DNA of 64,000 bases, taken from an uncultured Rhodospirillaceae bacterium (lineage in GTDB: Bacteria > Pseudomonadota > Alphaproteobacteria > Reyranellales > Reyranellaceae). The stretch lies in assembly GCA_945952105.1 (NCBI GenBank), contig CAMFGZ010000006.1, forward strand, positions 145,275 through 209,274. The letters run 5' to 3'. Positions 62,712 through 64,000 of this stretch are shown piece by piece. The position numbers were made by a program, and so were the translations under genes. The notes beneath the pieces are model-generated. The model was not told the DNA's origin and did not search any database. It was given only the letters and a program-made list of their open reading frames with translations. The number at the start of each line of letters is the position of its first letter. The stretch's first letter is position 1.

Positions 62712-62744
62712 GTTCATGATATGTTCTATATGGGGATAAGGCAA
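62712..62744 (-). promoter_or_regulatory. LexA-type box over the RNA ligase-like promoter
   Basis: GTTC-N7-GTTC at 62712-62726. On the minus strand a -10 TATCAT (62716-62721) lies inside the box and TTGCCT (62739-62744) is 17 bp upstream, an excellent promoter. The same design as the box at 61185. The unknown plus-strand gene begins 58 bp to the right. Confidence 0.75.
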
Positions 62745-62784
62745 TCCCTCCGACGCCGGGCGATACATTTGATACGATGGGACC

Positions 62785-63156
62785 ATGCAGATTCGCGGCT
62801 TCTACGAATTCGGCCATACGCTCGACGTCCTCGACGCCGAGAGCCATGGCTTCGCGCCGGCGGACGTCGCCCATGTCGAACGGTTCTGGGCGTTCGGCGA
62901 CATGCACGACAGTTCGGCCGGCTTCGTGCTGAAGCTGCGCGACGGCCGCCACGCCTATGCCGAGTTCCTGCACTGGCACGGCTTCGAGCAGGACGAGGAT
63001 TTCAGGATCGACGTGGAGATGCTCGACGGCGACGAGCTGCCGACCGCGCCTCTGCGCGAGCCCCTGCCCGGAGACGCCACCTGGCCGCCGGGCGGCTGGT
63101 CAGGCGAGACGGCACATCTCGACCGTCTGCTGCTCCAGGCTGAGGCGGCCCCGTAG
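62785..63156 (+). CDS. Hypothetical protein divergent from the RNA ligase-like gene
   Basis: A 123-residue soluble protein I do not recognise. It starts MQIRGFYEFGHTLDVLDAES and has a beta-rich middle (SAGFVLKLRDGRHAYAEFLHWHGFEQDEDFRIDV, partly quoted as a guide), then a Pro/Gly-rich acidic tail. Codon use looks like that of its neighbours. The shared promoter region with a LexA-like box suggests possible co-control with the RNA ligase-like gene. No cysteine or nuclease motif is seen. Confidence 0.65.
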   Translation: MQIRGFYEFGHTLDVLDAESHGFAPADVAHVERFWAFGDMHDSSAGFVLKLRDGRHAYAEFLHWHGFEQDEDFRIDVEMLDGDELPTAPLREPLPGDATWPPGGWSGETAHLDRLLLQAEAAP

Positions 63157-63166
63157 CGGCGACGCG

Positions 63167-63586
63167 CTACTTCTTCGTCGCCTGCTCGCGCAGCGTCTCG
63201 GCGATCTTCTTGGCGTCGTAGGTCGGATAGAACTCGGTGCGGAAGGCCTTCCACGCCCCCTGCTCCACTGCGCGATTGACCTCACGCAGTCGCGCTGGCG
63301 GCACGCGGAGCGTCACGATGTAGCCGAGGCCCATCGCGATGTACCAGGACTCGACCTGGATGCCCTCGGGCGGGAACTTCGCCCAGAAACCCTGCTCGGC
63401 CTGGATCTTGTTGATCTCGTCCAGGTTCATCGTCTGGTCGTGCCGCATGATGACCGTGAGCAGGATGTAGTCGGACGGCGTCGCCGCCGGACCGGGCACG
63501 GCGGCCACCGGCGGCGGAGTCTGGGACATCGCGGGGAACGTGAACATCATTACCCCGACAGTGAGCGAAACTCCGAACCGCTTCAT
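63167..63586 (-). CDS. Hypothetical secreted protein
   Basis: A 139-residue protein with a cleavable signal peptide (MKRFGVSLTVGVMMFTFPAMS, cut near AMS-QT), a Pro/Ala-rich linker and a small alpha/beta domain (DYILLTVIMRHDQTMNLDEI, ESWYIAMGLGYIVTLRVPP, partly quoted). I do not know its function; the domain resembles periplasmic proteins of unknown role in alphaproteobacteria. It is convergent with the previous gene, and the membrane protein gene lies 34 bp upstream on the same strand. Confidence 0.6.
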   Translation of the reverse strand: MKRFGVSLTVGVMMFTFPAMSQTPPPVAAVPGPAATPSDYILLTVIMRHDQTMNLDEINKIQAEQGFWAKFPPEGIQVESWYIAMGLGYIVTLRVPPARLREVNRAVEQGAWKAFRTEFYPTYDAKKIAETLREQATKK

Positions 63587-63620
63587 CTAAGCCTCCCCAA
63601 GTTACGGCCAGCAACACGGC

Positions 63621-63947
63621 CTACGGTTTCAATGGGACTTTCGGCCAGAACCGCAAAGTAGCCCAGAAGGCCGAACCGCCAAGCGCCCCACAGACCCCGG
63701 CGCGGATAACGCTCTCGATCATGTCCGCCGACAAACTGTGCCTTATCGGGGCATCGCCGAAGAACGGACCGAACACAAAGAACCCCGTGGCTCCGACAAG
63801 CGAGCTCACAACGATAGCCGCGATCGGCCCCGTCCATCCGAACCGCCTGCAAAGCAGTATCAACGGAAGGCCAGCGACAACCACAATTGGAAGAACAAAG
63901 ACCACCATTGTGTAGACCGCCAGATAGGCGGTCACGTCCAATGCCAT
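63621..63947 (-). CDS. Hypothetical small membrane protein
   Basis: A 108-residue protein with about three membrane segments (about 7-30, 39-62 and 79-98) and a short basic tail. No family motif is recognised. It lies upstream of the secreted-protein gene on the same strand and could share its transcript. The last 53 bp of the window to its right hold no gene that I can see. Confidence 0.6.
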   Translation of the reverse strand: MALDVTAYLAVYTMVVFVLPIVVVAGLPLILLCRRFGWTGPIAAIVVSSLVGATGFFVFGPFFGDAPIRHSLSADMIESVIRAGVCGALGGSAFWATLRFWPKVPLKP

Positions 63948-64000
63948 TAGAGCGTTTCATGGCTTGAGTGAATCGAAGGGGATTCCCGAGCGGTCGAGAC

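Noticed and set aside
62691..62786. Longer start of the RNA ligase-like gene (ATG at 62786, 62717 or 62705)
   Set aside because: These starts overlap the promoter and the LexA-like box, while GTG 62690 has an AGGAGG 6 bp upstream.
1..64000. Mobile elements, CRISPR arrays, tRNA or rRNA genes
   Set aside because: No transposase, integrase, regularly spaced repeats, or cloverleaf or rRNA sequence was seen in reading both strands by eye; a dedicated scan could still find a weak one.

Overview
The window is high-GC chromosomal DNA from an alphaproteobacterium. Supporting signs are the fabD-fabG-acpP-fabF-mltG block, the DUF2794, DUF2849 and DUF934 families, the cysG-DUF2849-cysI-DUF934 order, a dxs-ispA-xseB block, an IbpA-type Hsp20 behind a ROSE-like RNA thermometer, and two GTTC-N7-GTTC boxes of the alphaproteobacterial LexA type. 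A Reyranella-like or other Rhodospirillales/Hyphomicrobiales host is my guess; nothing here fixes the genus. I saw no rRNA, tRNA, CRISPR array, insertion sequence or phage gene.

Layout. 1-6 kb (minus strand): partial galU, a membrane J-domain protein, mltG, and fatty-acid synthesis genes fabF, acpP, fabG, fabD. 6-7.6 kb (plus): rpsF-rpsR-rplI, with a good promoter, a candidate S6:S18 autoregulatory hairpin and an intrinsic terminator. 7.6-10.3 kb: ferric-iron permease and binding protein, convergent, with no ATPase nearby. 10.4-20.4 kb (plus): cfa, dnaB, alr, mlaE-mlaF, radA, a CvpA-family gene, purF and an SDR. 20.4-24.1 kb (minus): three-subunit molybdenum hydroxylase. 24.2-27.6 kb (minus): der, bamB and a YfgM-like TPR protein (outer-membrane biogenesis and ribosome assembly). 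27.8-30.5 kb: small single genes, including a homocysteine methyltransferase-like enzyme. 30.4-34.3 kb (minus): sulfite reduction and siroheme synthesis. 34.4-35 kb: heat-shock hsp20. 35.3-49.2 kb: a catabolic and uptake region, probably for an aromatic or ring-derived acid. It has a Liv-type ABC transporter (with permease and ATPase fused), a GntR regulator, two VOC proteins, a Bug-type binding protein, an orphan CoxL-like protein, a LigB-type dioxygenase, two FAH-family hydrolases and a carboxymuconolactone decarboxylase-like protein. 49.4-53.7 kb: an alcohol dehydrogenase, an RsmC-like methyltransferase, tlyA, an SDR and a peroxiredoxin. 53.7-56.8 kb (minus): isoprenoid precursor genes with xseB. 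57-58.5 kb: an IclR regulator and a thioesterase. 58.5-64 kb: a DNA/RNA repair neighbourhood, then unknown small genes.

The most unusual part is 58.5-63.2 kb. A radical-SAM DNA-repair-type protein overlaps a DUF4130-UdgX fusion gene. Their promoter carries a LexA-like box whose spacer contains the -10 element. A second, identically built box lies over the -10 of a 2'-5' RNA ligase-like gene, with an unrecognised small gene diverging from the same site. This suggests a damage-inducible DNA/RNA repair module. The regulatory RNA candidates (ROSE at 34.5 kb, S6:S18 leader at 6.1 kb) and a 21-bp palindrome in front of the catabolic operon are the other items worth testing.
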